Assembly (NCBI GenBank): GCA_002085305.1
Contig: NATJ01000123.1
Span: 1 to 6,589, forward strand
DNA from: Epsilonproteobacteria bacterium 4484_65
GTDB lineage: Bacteria > Campylobacterota > Campylobacteria > Campylobacterales > Sulfurovaceae
Direction of reading: 5' to 3'
Length of the DNA: 6,589 nucleotides
Part shown: one piece after another, positions 1 to 6,470 of the stretch
Layout of the letters: each line of letters begins with the position of its first letter
Position numbering within the stretch: position 1 is the first letter of the stretch
Translations under genes and position numbers: made by a program
Notes under the pieces: generated by a model
Database searches by the model: none
What the model saw: only the letters and a program-made list of their open reading frames with translations
Told to the model about the DNA's origin: nothing

Positions 1-377
1 TGTTGTGAGCCACAATGATTACAAGATGTAAAAGGATAATAATAGCGTCTGGAACTCACATCAAACATCTCTTTTTGGCATGTTGGACAGGGTGCAATAT
101 TGAGAGGAAGATGTGTTTCATCTACAGGCATTTGTGCTGGTTTTTCATCAGAGAAATAATGTTTACCTTGAGCTAAAAAGAGAGAGGCTGGAAGTATCGT
201 TTCCAAACCTAATAAAAAACCTTCAAGCTTCTCGTCTTCTTTATTAAAAGTCATAATGATTTTATCAGTAGTCTGCAGTACATCTACTTCAATCTCTTCT
301 TGCATAGCATATGCTCTGATGAGATTTGCTATATAATTTTTATTCGAGCTAAACGCTATTTCAAAGATAAAATACAT
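1..377 (-). CDS. HypF-like hydrogenase maturation protein (possibly HydE), N-terminal part, runs off the window
   Basis: The first 125 codons of a longer gene are present. Residues 1-70 look like a degenerate acylphosphatase-type domain: the second half (VDVLQTTDKIIMTF, then LEGFLLGLETILPASLF) has the pattern of HypF N-termini, but the usual GVGFRP phosphate-binding loop is missing. Residues 97-122 form a HypF-type zinc finger, CPTC followed by RRYYYPFTSCNHCG. HypF normally continues CGPR; this reads CGSQ. Authentic HypF makes the cyanide ligands of the NiFe site from carbamoyl phosphate in the cytoplasm. The position right after hydD matches HydE, the accessory factor needed for hydrogenase activity in Helicobacter, so I lean towards a HydE-type relative over true HypF, without certainty. 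The ATG at 377 was chosen because AGGA lies 6 nt upstream; the ATG at 381 hits a stop after six codons. The gap before it suggests its own promoter. Confidence 0.72.
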   Translation of the reverse strand, partial: MYFIFEIAFSSNKNYIANLIRAYAMQEEIEVDVLQTTDKIIMTFNKEDEKLEGFLLGLETILPASLFLAQGKHYFSDEKPAQMPVDETHLPLNIAPCPTCQKEMFDVSSRRYYYPFTSCNHCGSQ

Positions 378-557
378 TCATTGTCCTAGAGGTAGATTTA
401 TAATTATTTATTGTTAACTACACAACCAGATAGAACAAAACAAAGATAATGCAGGGAAGGAGGTATGCATCATTTGAATAGAGTTAAATTGAAAGGAAAC
501 TCTGTTTCAATCTTATCATGGCTGTGTACTAAACAATACTATGTATGACCAATATGG
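378..557. other. Non-coding gap between hydD remnant and HypF-like gene
   Basis: All minus-strand frames are broken by stops and I see no gene remnant. The gap holds a 7-bp inverted repeat (ATTGAAA at 488-494 with TTTCAAT at 505-511), a competing 5-bp pair (GAGTT 481-485 with AACTC 498-502), and part of the palindrome at 546-560. Just upstream of the HypF-like gene, minus-strand TATAAA around 395-405 could serve as a -10 element, but no convincing -35 accompanies it. On the plus strand, a strong Shine-Dalgarno-like AAGGAGG (457-463) precedes a 27-codon open frame that I do not accept as a gene. Confidence 0.5.
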
Positions 558-560
558 TCA
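546..560. repeat. Perfect palindrome TGACCA-ATA-TGGTCA at the end of hydD
   Basis: A 6-bp inverted repeat with a 3-nt centre. The hydD stop codon (TGA, minus strand) forms one end of it. No T-run follows on either strand, so it is not a standard intrinsic terminator. It could be a small transcript-end hairpin, a binding site for a dimeric regulator of the HypF-like gene, or chance. Confidence 0.4.
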
Positions 561-1107
561 GCGGATCAAGCCTGTCAATTCATTATAATTTACTTTAGGA
601 TTGGCATAGTCGTCCAGTATCTGATCAAAAGAGACCTCCTCAGATATTTTCTTCTTAAGTACAATCCCGGAATCTTTCAACGCTTCCAAAGTCACATCAA
701 CCAGCTTTGGCATATGCTGAAGCACTGTATCAGTCAATCCGTTCCATCGTAATAAGCTGTACGTCTCCCATCTCTTCATGAAAAGAGCAGATCTCTATCA
801 TCATTGTAATTTCAACTTCATTGGCTGTTTTTCGAGTATTGTCTTCATTTTCCATGACATCCTGGGCGCTTTCGGAACAAATAGTACCCACAGCACCATC
901 TTTTGACCCAGTACCGACAACTATGATCTTGTCATACTCCTGGTAATAGGTCATAAGTGTAAAACCCAAAGTACCACCTTCAACTACAGTCAAGTTCTCT
1001 GGTATCTCATAATTCTCTTCAATATACTTTACTAAGTATGCACCCATACCTTCATCATGAAACATAATATTCCCGATCCCGATGAGTGCTATTTTTTCAT
1101 ATGACAA
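558..1107 (-). pseudogene. hydD: HydD, hydrogenase maturation endopeptidase, broken by a frame change
   Basis: HydD/HybD-family proteases bind the nickel of the immature large subunit and then clip its C-terminal tail in the cytoplasm. The N-terminal part (1107-730) carries the family signature ALIGIGNIMFHDEGMG near residues 7-22 and the EGGTLGF segment. It stops after ITMERID. The family continues in another frame as NGLTDTVLQHMPKLVDVTLEAL (from about 745 down to 558, net +1). Other family members have roughly ten residues between ITM and GLTD, so a small deletion with a frame change is likely. Beyond that, E19 (equivalent to E16 of E. coli HybD) is kept, but the D62 position is G65 (IIVVGTG) and the H93 position is N96 (TANEVE). 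The open frame starts at a TTG 26 nt after hydC, with AAAGG upstream; the usual MKKIALIGIGN start is out of frame by one A. Very likely inactive. Confidence 0.85.
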
Positions 1108-1121
1108 TACGTTAAACCTTT

Positions 1122-1148
1122 AATAAAGAAGCTTTACGCTTCTTTATT
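1122..1148 (-). terminator. 11-bp hairpin around the hydC stop, possible attenuator
   Basis: The minus strand reads AATAAAGAAGC, loop GTAAA, GCTTCTTTATT: a perfect 11-bp inverted repeat with a 5-nt loop. The hydC stop codon TAA lies in the loop. The descending arm is T-rich and is followed by AAAGG, which may be the hydD ribosome binding site. The stem is AU-rich and no pure U-tract follows, so full termination is doubtful. It could reduce read-through into hydD or protect the upstream message from 3' decay. Confidence 0.45.
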
Positions 1149-1871
1149 CTCTTTTACAAATTTACTACCACCTACAACAATGGCAATATCACCCTCTTTC
1201 CAGAAGATTGTTCTCCATACCTGATAATAGATGTGAAATACAACCCAGGCAATGATAAGCCACATGGTGATGTGATGTGAGATACGTACATCCATAAGCG
1301 TTGCAGTTGGTCCACCGCCTACCATCCAGCTACTCACAGGAATAGTCCAATCTGTCACAAGATGAAGCATCCATGGCCACCATCTACCAATGCTGCTTTC
1401 TCCGGACGCAAGTCCATGCACATACATTTGAAGACCTGTAAAGAGCATCCATGCAAGTAATAGATGAAAAATAGCAAAATAGACGGTATTAAAACTGTCA
1501 CTATGCGTTGAGTCAAAGTTTTTTGTACGGTTCAATGTCAATAAATTCACAACAACGGCGCCAAACTCTTTCATATTCTTCGCTGTTGGAAGTACCTTTT
1601 TATAGGGTTTTTCAAAACGTGAGAAAAAGAAAAGATACGCCACAACAATAGAAGTGACATCAAAAATAATAGCCACAATAAAGTGCCCCCATCTGTTCCA
1701 TGCCATGACATATTTATCTACAGCAGGATCTGCTATAAAAGTTTGATAATAGGGGTGTCCAATATAAAGGCCTGTGATGACTGCTGCAACCATACAGATG
1801 GCAACTACCCAATGGTTTATCCGCATCGCCGGGGTCATACGTCTAATTTGTTTATATCCTGTTTTAGACAT
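1134..1871 (-). CDS. hydC: HydC, cytochrome b membrane subunit of the respiratory NiFe hydrogenase
   Basis: A 245-residue integral membrane protein of the HyaC/HydC di-heme cytochrome b family. It anchors HydAB and passes electrons from hydrogen to menaquinone. Four strongly hydrophobic segments lie near residues 20-37, 62-84, 128-150 and 199-221. Candidate heme ligands are H20 (RINHWVV), H63 (RWGHF), H199/H200 and H213; the 13-residue spacing H200-H213 matches the last ligand pair reported for Wolinella HydC. The start at MSKTGYKQIRRM was chosen because AAGGAGG lies 5 nt upstream; the longer open frame reaching 2000 would overlap hydB by over 100 nt and its extra residues read as out-of-frame hydB. 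It lies 10 nt after the hydB stop, so it is translated in the same operon. Length and motifs look complete, and no lesion is visible. Confidence 0.93.
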   Translation of the reverse strand: MSKTGYKQIRRMTPAMRINHWVVAICMVAAVITGLYIGHPYYQTFIADPAVDKYVMAWNRWGHFIVAIIFDVTSIVVAYLFFFSRFEKPYKKVLPTAKNMKEFGAVVVNLLTLNRTKNFDSTHSDSFNTVYFAIFHLLLAWMLFTGLQMYVHGLASGESSIGRWWPWMLHLVTDWTIPVSSWMVGGGPTATLMDVRISHHITMWLIIAWVVFHIYYQVWRTIFWKEGDIAIVVGGSKFVKENKEA

Positions 1872-1876
1872 AATAG

Positions 1877-1883
1877 CCTCCTT
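1877..1883 (-). promoter_or_regulatory. hydC ribosome binding site overlapping the hydB stop
   Basis: Minus-strand AAGGAGG is a near-perfect Shine-Dalgarno sequence 5 nt before the ATG at 1871. Its first two A bases are part of the hydB TAA stop. It fixes the hydC start and suggests translational coupling between hydB and hydC. Confidence 0.85.
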
Positions 1884-3765
1884 AGAATGCACAGGTAGGA
1901 TCAACTTTATAAACAGCCAACTCCTTACCTTTTGTGTCCACCACGTGTACCGCACAAGCGATACAAGGGTCAAAGCTATGAACGGTTCTAATGATCTCAA
2001 GCGGCTCTTCCGGATTTGCTACCACAGTACCAATAATTGCAGCTTCATACGCACCCACTTCACCATTTGGTCCTCTAGGGCCAGCATTCCAGGTTGAAGG
2101 TACAATAGCTTGAAAATTTTTCACTTTTCCGTCTGCAATACGCATCCAGTGCCCTAAGGCACCTCTTGGTGCTTCTGCCATACCTCTACCTTTCGCATCT
2201 TTTGAAACAGTATCAAAATCAAATTCGGTCCAAGTACTTAAGTCACCCATCGCAGCATTTTTAGCAAGTTCATCTACCCAACCTACCATTGCATCACCGA
2301 TCATTTCAGTTTCAATGGCACGTGCTGCTGTTCTTCCTACTGTAGAGAAAAGAACAGTCAACGGTAGACCTGAACGCTTCAGGAAGTTCCCTGCATACTT
2401 TTTAGTACGTTCATCACCACCAACATATCCAACAACGATTCGAGCTAAAGGTCCTACTTCAACCTTTTGACCATCATAGAGTGGAGATTTGATCCAAGAG
2501 TATTTCTCTTCTGTTTTTAGGTAAGCGTAACCATCATCTTTTTTATCTAGTCCTGTATATTTAGGATTGGTAGTTCCATCATACGGATGTTCCGGAGCAC
2601 CTGTACCTTCATACCAAGAATGTGTTACATCTTCTGTGATCTTATCTTCATCCAGTTCAACCACTTTAGATATGTCTCCGCCAAGTACCAGTCCTCTTGG
2701 GAAGAAGAGTTTGGATTTGTAGAAACCTGTATCGTCCAGTCTGAAGTCACCGTAAGTCATGTAAGATAAAATACCACCACCGGTACCCCCTACTTCTTTA
2801 CCAAGTGCACCTTTATGCTTAGACGCATGGAAAGTTGCAGAACCATCTGTTGCCTCTTTCGCATACATTGTACCTGCCATATAAATATCTGGGAGATACG
2901 CACCTTTAATAAATTCATTACTGTCTACTAAAAGTTGTTTAAACAGAGCAATTCTTGCAGGATTTTGTATATCCTGAACACAAGTAACCCCACCAACAAC
3001 TATAGATTGAGGGTGTGGGTTCTTCCCACCGAAGATCGCCTGCATCTTAGCCATATCTCTTTGCACATCCAAAGCTTTAAGATAGTGTGCTACACCAATA
3101 AGGTTTTGTTCAGGTGTCAATTTATAGTTTGGATTTCCCCAGTAACCGTTACCAAAGATACCCAAACGACCTTCTTTTACAAACTTAATAATACGATCTT
3201 GGATTGCTTTAAAATCAGCTTCGCCTGAAATATACGGTTTATGTCCTGCTACTCCTGCCCATTTTACTGCCTCTTTTGCAGTTGCCGCAGGATCAGCTTT
3301 TGTTGCAGCAACAACATCTACAAAGTCTAATGCATGGAGATGATAGAAGTGAACTAAGTGATCGTGTACATACAATGCACCTTGTATAAGGTTTCTTACC
3401 AATCTTGCATTTTTAGGAATAGTAATATCAAAAGCATCTTCTACTGCTTCAATACTTCTTTGATAGTGTGTACCTGTACACACACCACAGATTCTCATCG
3501 TCATTAAACCAACATCTCTTGGATCTCTATCTTTTACGATAGTTTCAATTCCTCTAAACATGGTAGAAGAACTCCAGGCATCTACAATTTTATTATTACT
3601 GTCAATCACTGCTTCAATTCTTAAGTGACCTTCAATTCTTGTAATAGGATCTACAATAATATGTTTATTTCCATTTGCATCTGCCTTATGGAAATTACCA
3701 TCTGCTCCATGTGCGGGTGCTTCTACTGTTTCAGTTGTCTCAACTGTTGCATTATTTTCTGACAT
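1882..3765 (-). CDS. hydB: HydB, large catalytic subunit of the membrane-bound NiFe hydrogenase
   Basis: A 627-residue large subunit of a group 1 respiratory hydrogenase, which holds the NiFe(CN)2CO site and splits hydrogen at the periplasmic face. An N-terminal stretch of about 35 residues precedes VDPITRIEGHLRIE (about 38-51). The L1 motif RICGVCTGTH gives the first two metal ligands, C93 and C96. The L2 motif DPCIACAVH near the end gives C601 and C604. After H607 there is a 20-residue tail beginning VVD, the segment normally removed by HydD. It has no signal peptide of its own and should be exported with HydA through the Tat pathway. The start overlaps the hydA stop by one base (TAATG), with GGAGGAG inside the hydA coding end. 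The gene is intact and shows no sign of relaxed constraint, although its partner hydA and protease hydD are both damaged. Confidence 0.96.
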   Translation of the reverse strand: MSENNATVETTETVEAPAHGADGNFHKADANGNKHIIVDPITRIEGHLRIEAVIDSNNKIVDAWSSSTMFRGIETIVKDRDPRDVGLMTMRICGVCTGTHYQRSIEAVEDAFDITIPKNARLVRNLIQGALYVHDHLVHFYHLHALDFVDVVAATKADPAATAKEAVKWAGVAGHKPYISGEADFKAIQDRIIKFVKEGRLGIFGNGYWGNPNYKLTPEQNLIGVAHYLKALDVQRDMAKMQAIFGGKNPHPQSIVVGGVTCVQDIQNPARIALFKQLLVDSNEFIKGAYLPDIYMAGTMYAKEATDGSATFHASKHKGALGKEVGGTGGGILSYMTYGDFRLDDTGFYKSKLFFPRGLVLGGDISKVVELDEDKITEDVTHSWYEGTGAPEHPYDGTTNPKYTGLDKKDDGYAYLKTEEKYSWIKSPLYDGQKVEVGPLARIVVGYVGGDERTKKYAGNFLKRSGLPLTVLFSTVGRTAARAIETEMIGDAMVGWVDELAKNAAMGDLSTWTEFDFDTVSKDAKGRGMAEAPRGALGHWMRIADGKVKNFQAIVPSTWNAGPRGPNGEVGAYEAAIIGTVVANPEEPLEIIRTVHSFDPCIACAVHVVDTKGKELAVYKVDPTCAF

Positions 3766-5012
3766 TATGCTTCTCCTCCATCATCTTTTTTACCTGCGAC
3801 TGCACTTGCTGCGGCATGTATCGCAATACCAATACCTGCTGCTGTTAATAAACCTAAACCAAATTCATCAACGGTTTTTTCAACCCCACCTGTCGGTGCT
3901 TTAATGTTAGCATTTGCCATTGGTCTTTCATAGGCATACTTGTCCCAGAAATCTGGTTCAGAACATCCAATACATCCACGTCCTACACCAATAGGCCAGT
4001 TCACCCCTTCGTTATAACGAATGATGGAACAGTTATTGAATGTCATTGGACCTTTACACCCTACTTTATAGAGACAGAAGTTATTTTTTGCACCTTCATC
4101 TCCCCACTCTTCTACATACTCACCTGCATCAAAGTGTGCACGTCTTTCACAGTTGTCATGGATTCTATATCCAAAGGCAAACTTAGGTCACTTAGGTCTA
4201 AGAAGAGAGTCTAGTTCAGGAATACTACCTGTCAATACAAAATGTAAGATAACCCCAACCATATTTGAAGGGTTAGCAGGACAAGCAGGAATATTAATAA
4301 TCGGCTTACCTTTTACCACATCCATCACCCCTACTGCATCTGTAGGATTTGGTGCAGCTGCAGGAATACCACCAAATGTTGCACAAGATCCAACAGCTAC
4401 AACCGCTGCTGCACCCTCAGCTGCACGATGTAAATGGTCAACAAATGTCTCAGCTTTTGCACCAATAGTTCCATACTGACCATTCATTCCCAGAGGAATC
4501 GCACCTTCAACAAAAAGAAGATACTTACCATGGAAATGCTCCATAGCTTCATCCATCTGCTTTTCAGCCTGATGACCAGAAGCAGCCTGAAGCGTTTCAT
4601 GGAATTCAAGTGAAATGATGTCTAAGATAATCTCATCGATCTGTGGTCCGTCTGAACGCAACAGTGCTTCAGAGTTTCCTGCACAGTCAGAAAGTTCTAC
4701 CCACACCACCGGTACACGGTTCATAAGGACAGCAGCTTCTGCGACAAGTGGTGTAAAAGAAGCAGGCAACATAAGCATAGCAGTCGTTGCAGAAGCCCAT
4801 TTAAGGAAATCTCTTCTCTCTAGCCCCTGATCCTCAATACTCTGAGTAAAATCCATACGGTTGTTAAGAGGTTCAAGTTTTCTAAGATCCTCAATTCTTT
4901 TCTGACACTGCAAATACAGGTCATCATAGAAAGTATCACCCTTATTGGTATCCACTTTCGCACTTTCTGCTGTAAAGAGTTTCTTTACTGATTCTTCTTT
5001 GTCTATGCTCAT
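3765..5012 (-). pseudogene. hydA: HydA, small iron-sulfur subunit of the membrane-bound NiFe hydrogenase, interrupted by an in-frame TGA
   Basis: HydA carries electrons from the NiFe site through three clusters to HydC. The reading frame is continuous over 416 codons apart from a TGA at codon 275 (4188-4190). AAGGAG at 5020-5025 supports the ATG at 5012. A twin-arginine signal (RRDFLKW at 66-72, hydrophobic to about 90, likely cut near AEA) follows a long N-terminal region. Proximal-cluster positions are C110, N113 (where cysteine is usual), C210 and C244. All come before the stop. After it, in the same frame, come the distal ligands H285, C288, C313 and C319, the medial ligands C328, C347 and C350, and a C-terminal membrane helix at about 384-406. 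The truncated 274-residue product would lack two clusters and the anchor. The stop comes from a 9-bp tandem duplication; removing one copy gives the expected RPKFAFGYR. A restart at the ATG at 4046 would give only a fragment. Confidence 0.9.
4181..4198. repeat. 9-bp perfect tandem duplication that creates the hydA stop
   Basis: The plus strand reads ACTTAGGTC twice without a gap. On the coding strand this gives CCT AAG TGA CCT AAG TTT, so the repeat junction supplies TGA. The unit is a multiple of three, so the frame after the stop is unchanged and the downstream protein is fully conserved. Slippage or an error in copying a short repeat is the obvious origin. Confidence 0.95.
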
Positions 5013-5168
5013 TTCGACTCTCCTTTTTTATTTAATTCACTACCCTATCAAAGAGATAAAGTGAATAGGTATTCAGTATTTTAAAGAAAGTTAACTTAAA
5101 CTTAAATGAATTATCATTCATTTTTATGAAAAAATAGAAATTTATTTATTTATAGATATAAGAAAAAA
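5013..5168 (-). promoter_or_regulatory. hyd operon upstream region, likely promoter
   Basis: A very AT-rich gap separates the two hydrogenase loci. It is the only place near hydA for a promoter. A possible -10 is minus-strand TAAAAT within TTTCTTTAAAATAC (about 5075-5088), roughly 65-75 nt before the hydA start; the -35 is not clear, which is common in Campylobacterota. The palindrome AAGTTAACTT (5088-5097) lies just upstream of it. The hydA ribosome binding site AAGGAG is at 5020-5025. Exact promoter position is uncertain. Confidence 0.35.
5104..5123. repeat. 8-bp inverted repeat upstream of hydA, candidate operator
   Basis: AAATGAAT, spacer TATC, ATTCATTT: a perfect inverted repeat upstream of the candidate -10 and near the expected -35 area. 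The minus strand contains ATGATAATTCAT, which loosely recalls Fur-type boxes but does not match a consensus I could defend. Binding by a dimeric metal- or redox-responsive regulator is possible; in so AT-rich a region, chance is also possible. Confidence 0.35.
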
Positions 5169-6470
5169 TTATTGTGTAGTACAAACGGAACAGACGTCAA
5201 AGGCACGAAAAATAAAAGTAGCTTCTTCTATACTGGTAGCACCCACCATAGCTTCAATAGCAATACCCTGTTCCTCTTGATTTCCATGGCTCAAATTCCA
5301 TTGAGTTGGTGTAATGATTTCATACTGAGAGATCTTTCCACCACTAACAGTTGTTTTATGTATGAGTGAACCACGTGCCGCCTCTACAATACCTGTACCC
5401 TCGAACTCATAAAGCGGGATATTGGCATCTAACACACAGGAAGGCTCATCCAAGACTAACCTTTCTAGCAGTCTTTGACTATGATTCAGCAACAGTGCCA
5501 CTTCATGTACCCGAGCAAACACCCGTGTAAGTAAAGAGTCTTTATAGCGTTTATGTAGATTTTTCACTATCGGGGTTTTAGCTACCATTCCTCTGGCTAA
5601 TGGTCCCACTTCATAGAGTTTCTGTTTGTATGTCACTGCTTTTGCAAGTGTTCCCTCCTGCTCTGCTTCCTGTACATACTTACTCTCTACCTTGGAAAGT
5701 GTGGTCACTATAGATTTTCCTGAACGAGACAGCATTGAATCTCCAAAAACAATAAACCTATCATGACTCTGCCCTATCTCAGCCATCTCATTACTTCCCA
5801 TAAGATAAAGCAGTTTCCCAAAATCTCCTTCTATCTTATGCAAAGTAGAGACAGAGTCAATTTCTAAATATGTATCTAGTGTCATTCCGGTCATAACTTG
5901 TTCAAAGAAAGTAATACTTTCATTGAGCAAACTTTGTACTTGCATTACATCTAGATGTGTAGGATCACAAGTAACTCCTCCAGGTATAGCATACGATGAA
6001 TGTGGCCACTGCCCAGCAAAAATTGCTAATGCTTTTGTGATAATAGAAGAGAGGTATGTTCCCTTAATAGCGTAATTTTCTTCACTCTCTTGATGTAAAT
6101 ACTTTTCAAGTTGAGGAAGCATAGTCATATAAAGCCACTTCACATGATTCTGGATCAGCTCACATGCTAAAGTGAACTCCCGTATATCTTTTGCTTTAGA
6201 AGAGAGTTCTACCTTTACACCCGAATTTTCATACCCGTTCTCTATAGCACGTACAGCAGCAATCAAATGCGCATGATTACAGATACCACATACCCTAGGC
6301 GTAATTACCAATGCATCTCTAGGGTCTTTACCTTGCAGTATCTCCTCTATCCCTCGGTAAAATCCAAAATTGATCTTTGCATCTTCTATTTTCCCATTAG
6401 AAAAAGTAAAATCAAGTTCTGCTTCCCCCTCGATCTTCTCAATAAGTTGCTTTATCTGTAATTTTTTCAT
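5169..6470 (-). CDS. NiFe hydrogenase large subunit, soluble group 2-like type, without a C-terminal tail
   Basis: A 433-residue large subunit, much shorter than HydB and only distantly similar. IEKIEGEAEL (10-19) replaces the usual TRIEGH motif. The L1 motif RVCGICNHAH gives C61, C64 and H68. The C-terminus reads FDVCSVCTTQ, giving C427 and C430 as the second metal-ligand pair, followed by only three residues. There is no cleavable extension, and the usual DPC is DVC. Tail-less large subunits are known in regulatory and some other soluble hydrogenases, which do not need a maturation protease. No signal peptide is present, so it is probably cytoplasmic. Campylobacterota and Aquificales carry a soluble hydrogenase (group 2d) proposed to supply reductant for carbon fixation by the reverse TCA cycle; I infer that this is it. 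Its ATG overlaps the previous stop (ATGA), with only a weak GGA upstream, indicating translational coupling. Confidence 0.88.
   Translation of the reverse strand: MKKLQIKQLIEKIEGEAELDFTFSNGKIEDAKINFGFYRGIEEILQGKDPRDALVITPRVCGICNHAHLIAAVRAIENGYENSGVKVELSSKAKDIREFTLACELIQNHVKWLYMTMLPQLEKYLHQESEENYAIKGTYLSSIITKALAIFAGQWPHSSYAIPGGVTCDPTHLDVMQVQSLLNESITFFEQVMTGMTLDTYLEIDSVSTLHKIEGDFGKLLYLMGSNEMAEIGQSHDRFIVFGDSMLSRSGKSIVTTLSKVESKYVQEAEQEGTLAKAVTYKQKLYEVGPLARGMVAKTPIVKNLHKRYKDSLLTRVFARVHEVALLLNHSQRLLERLVLDEPSCVLDANIPLYEFEGTGIVEAARGSLIHKTTVSGGKISQYEIITPTQWNLSHGNQEEQGIAIEAMVGATSIEEATFIFRAFDVCSVCTTQ

Noticed and set aside
488..511. ATTGAAA and TTTCAAT as part of a CRISPR repeat
   Set aside because: Only a single occurrence, with no regular spacing and no further copies.
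730..779. Programmed frameshift in hydD
   Set aside because: No slippery heptamer is visible, conserved residues are missing at the junction, and metal ligands are substituted, which fits decay better.
1872..2000. Longer HydC with a start at 2000
   Set aside because: The extra residues are an out-of-frame reading of the hydB end, and a near-perfect ribosome binding site precedes the ATG at 1871.
2587..3228. Plus-strand open frames opposite hydB (also near 1683-2097, 4153-4479, 4615-4830, 5172-5369 and 6267-6461)
   Set aside because: They lie opposite well-supported genes and their translations show no recognisable domain.
3765..4046. C-terminal part of hydA as a separate small gene
   Set aside because: It is the exact continuation of the HydA frame and begins in the middle of a conserved region; the ATG is an internal methionine.
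4188..4190. TGA in hydA as a selenocysteine codon or a recoded sense codon
   Set aside because: The position does not match a cysteine of the family, it arises from a tandem duplication, and TGA is used as a normal stop elsewhere in the window (6467-6469).
5163..5184. Intrinsic terminator after the soluble-type large subunit
   Set aside because: A T6 run follows the stop on the minus strand, but the only stem before it (TTGT with ACAA) has four base pairs, too weak to support a call.
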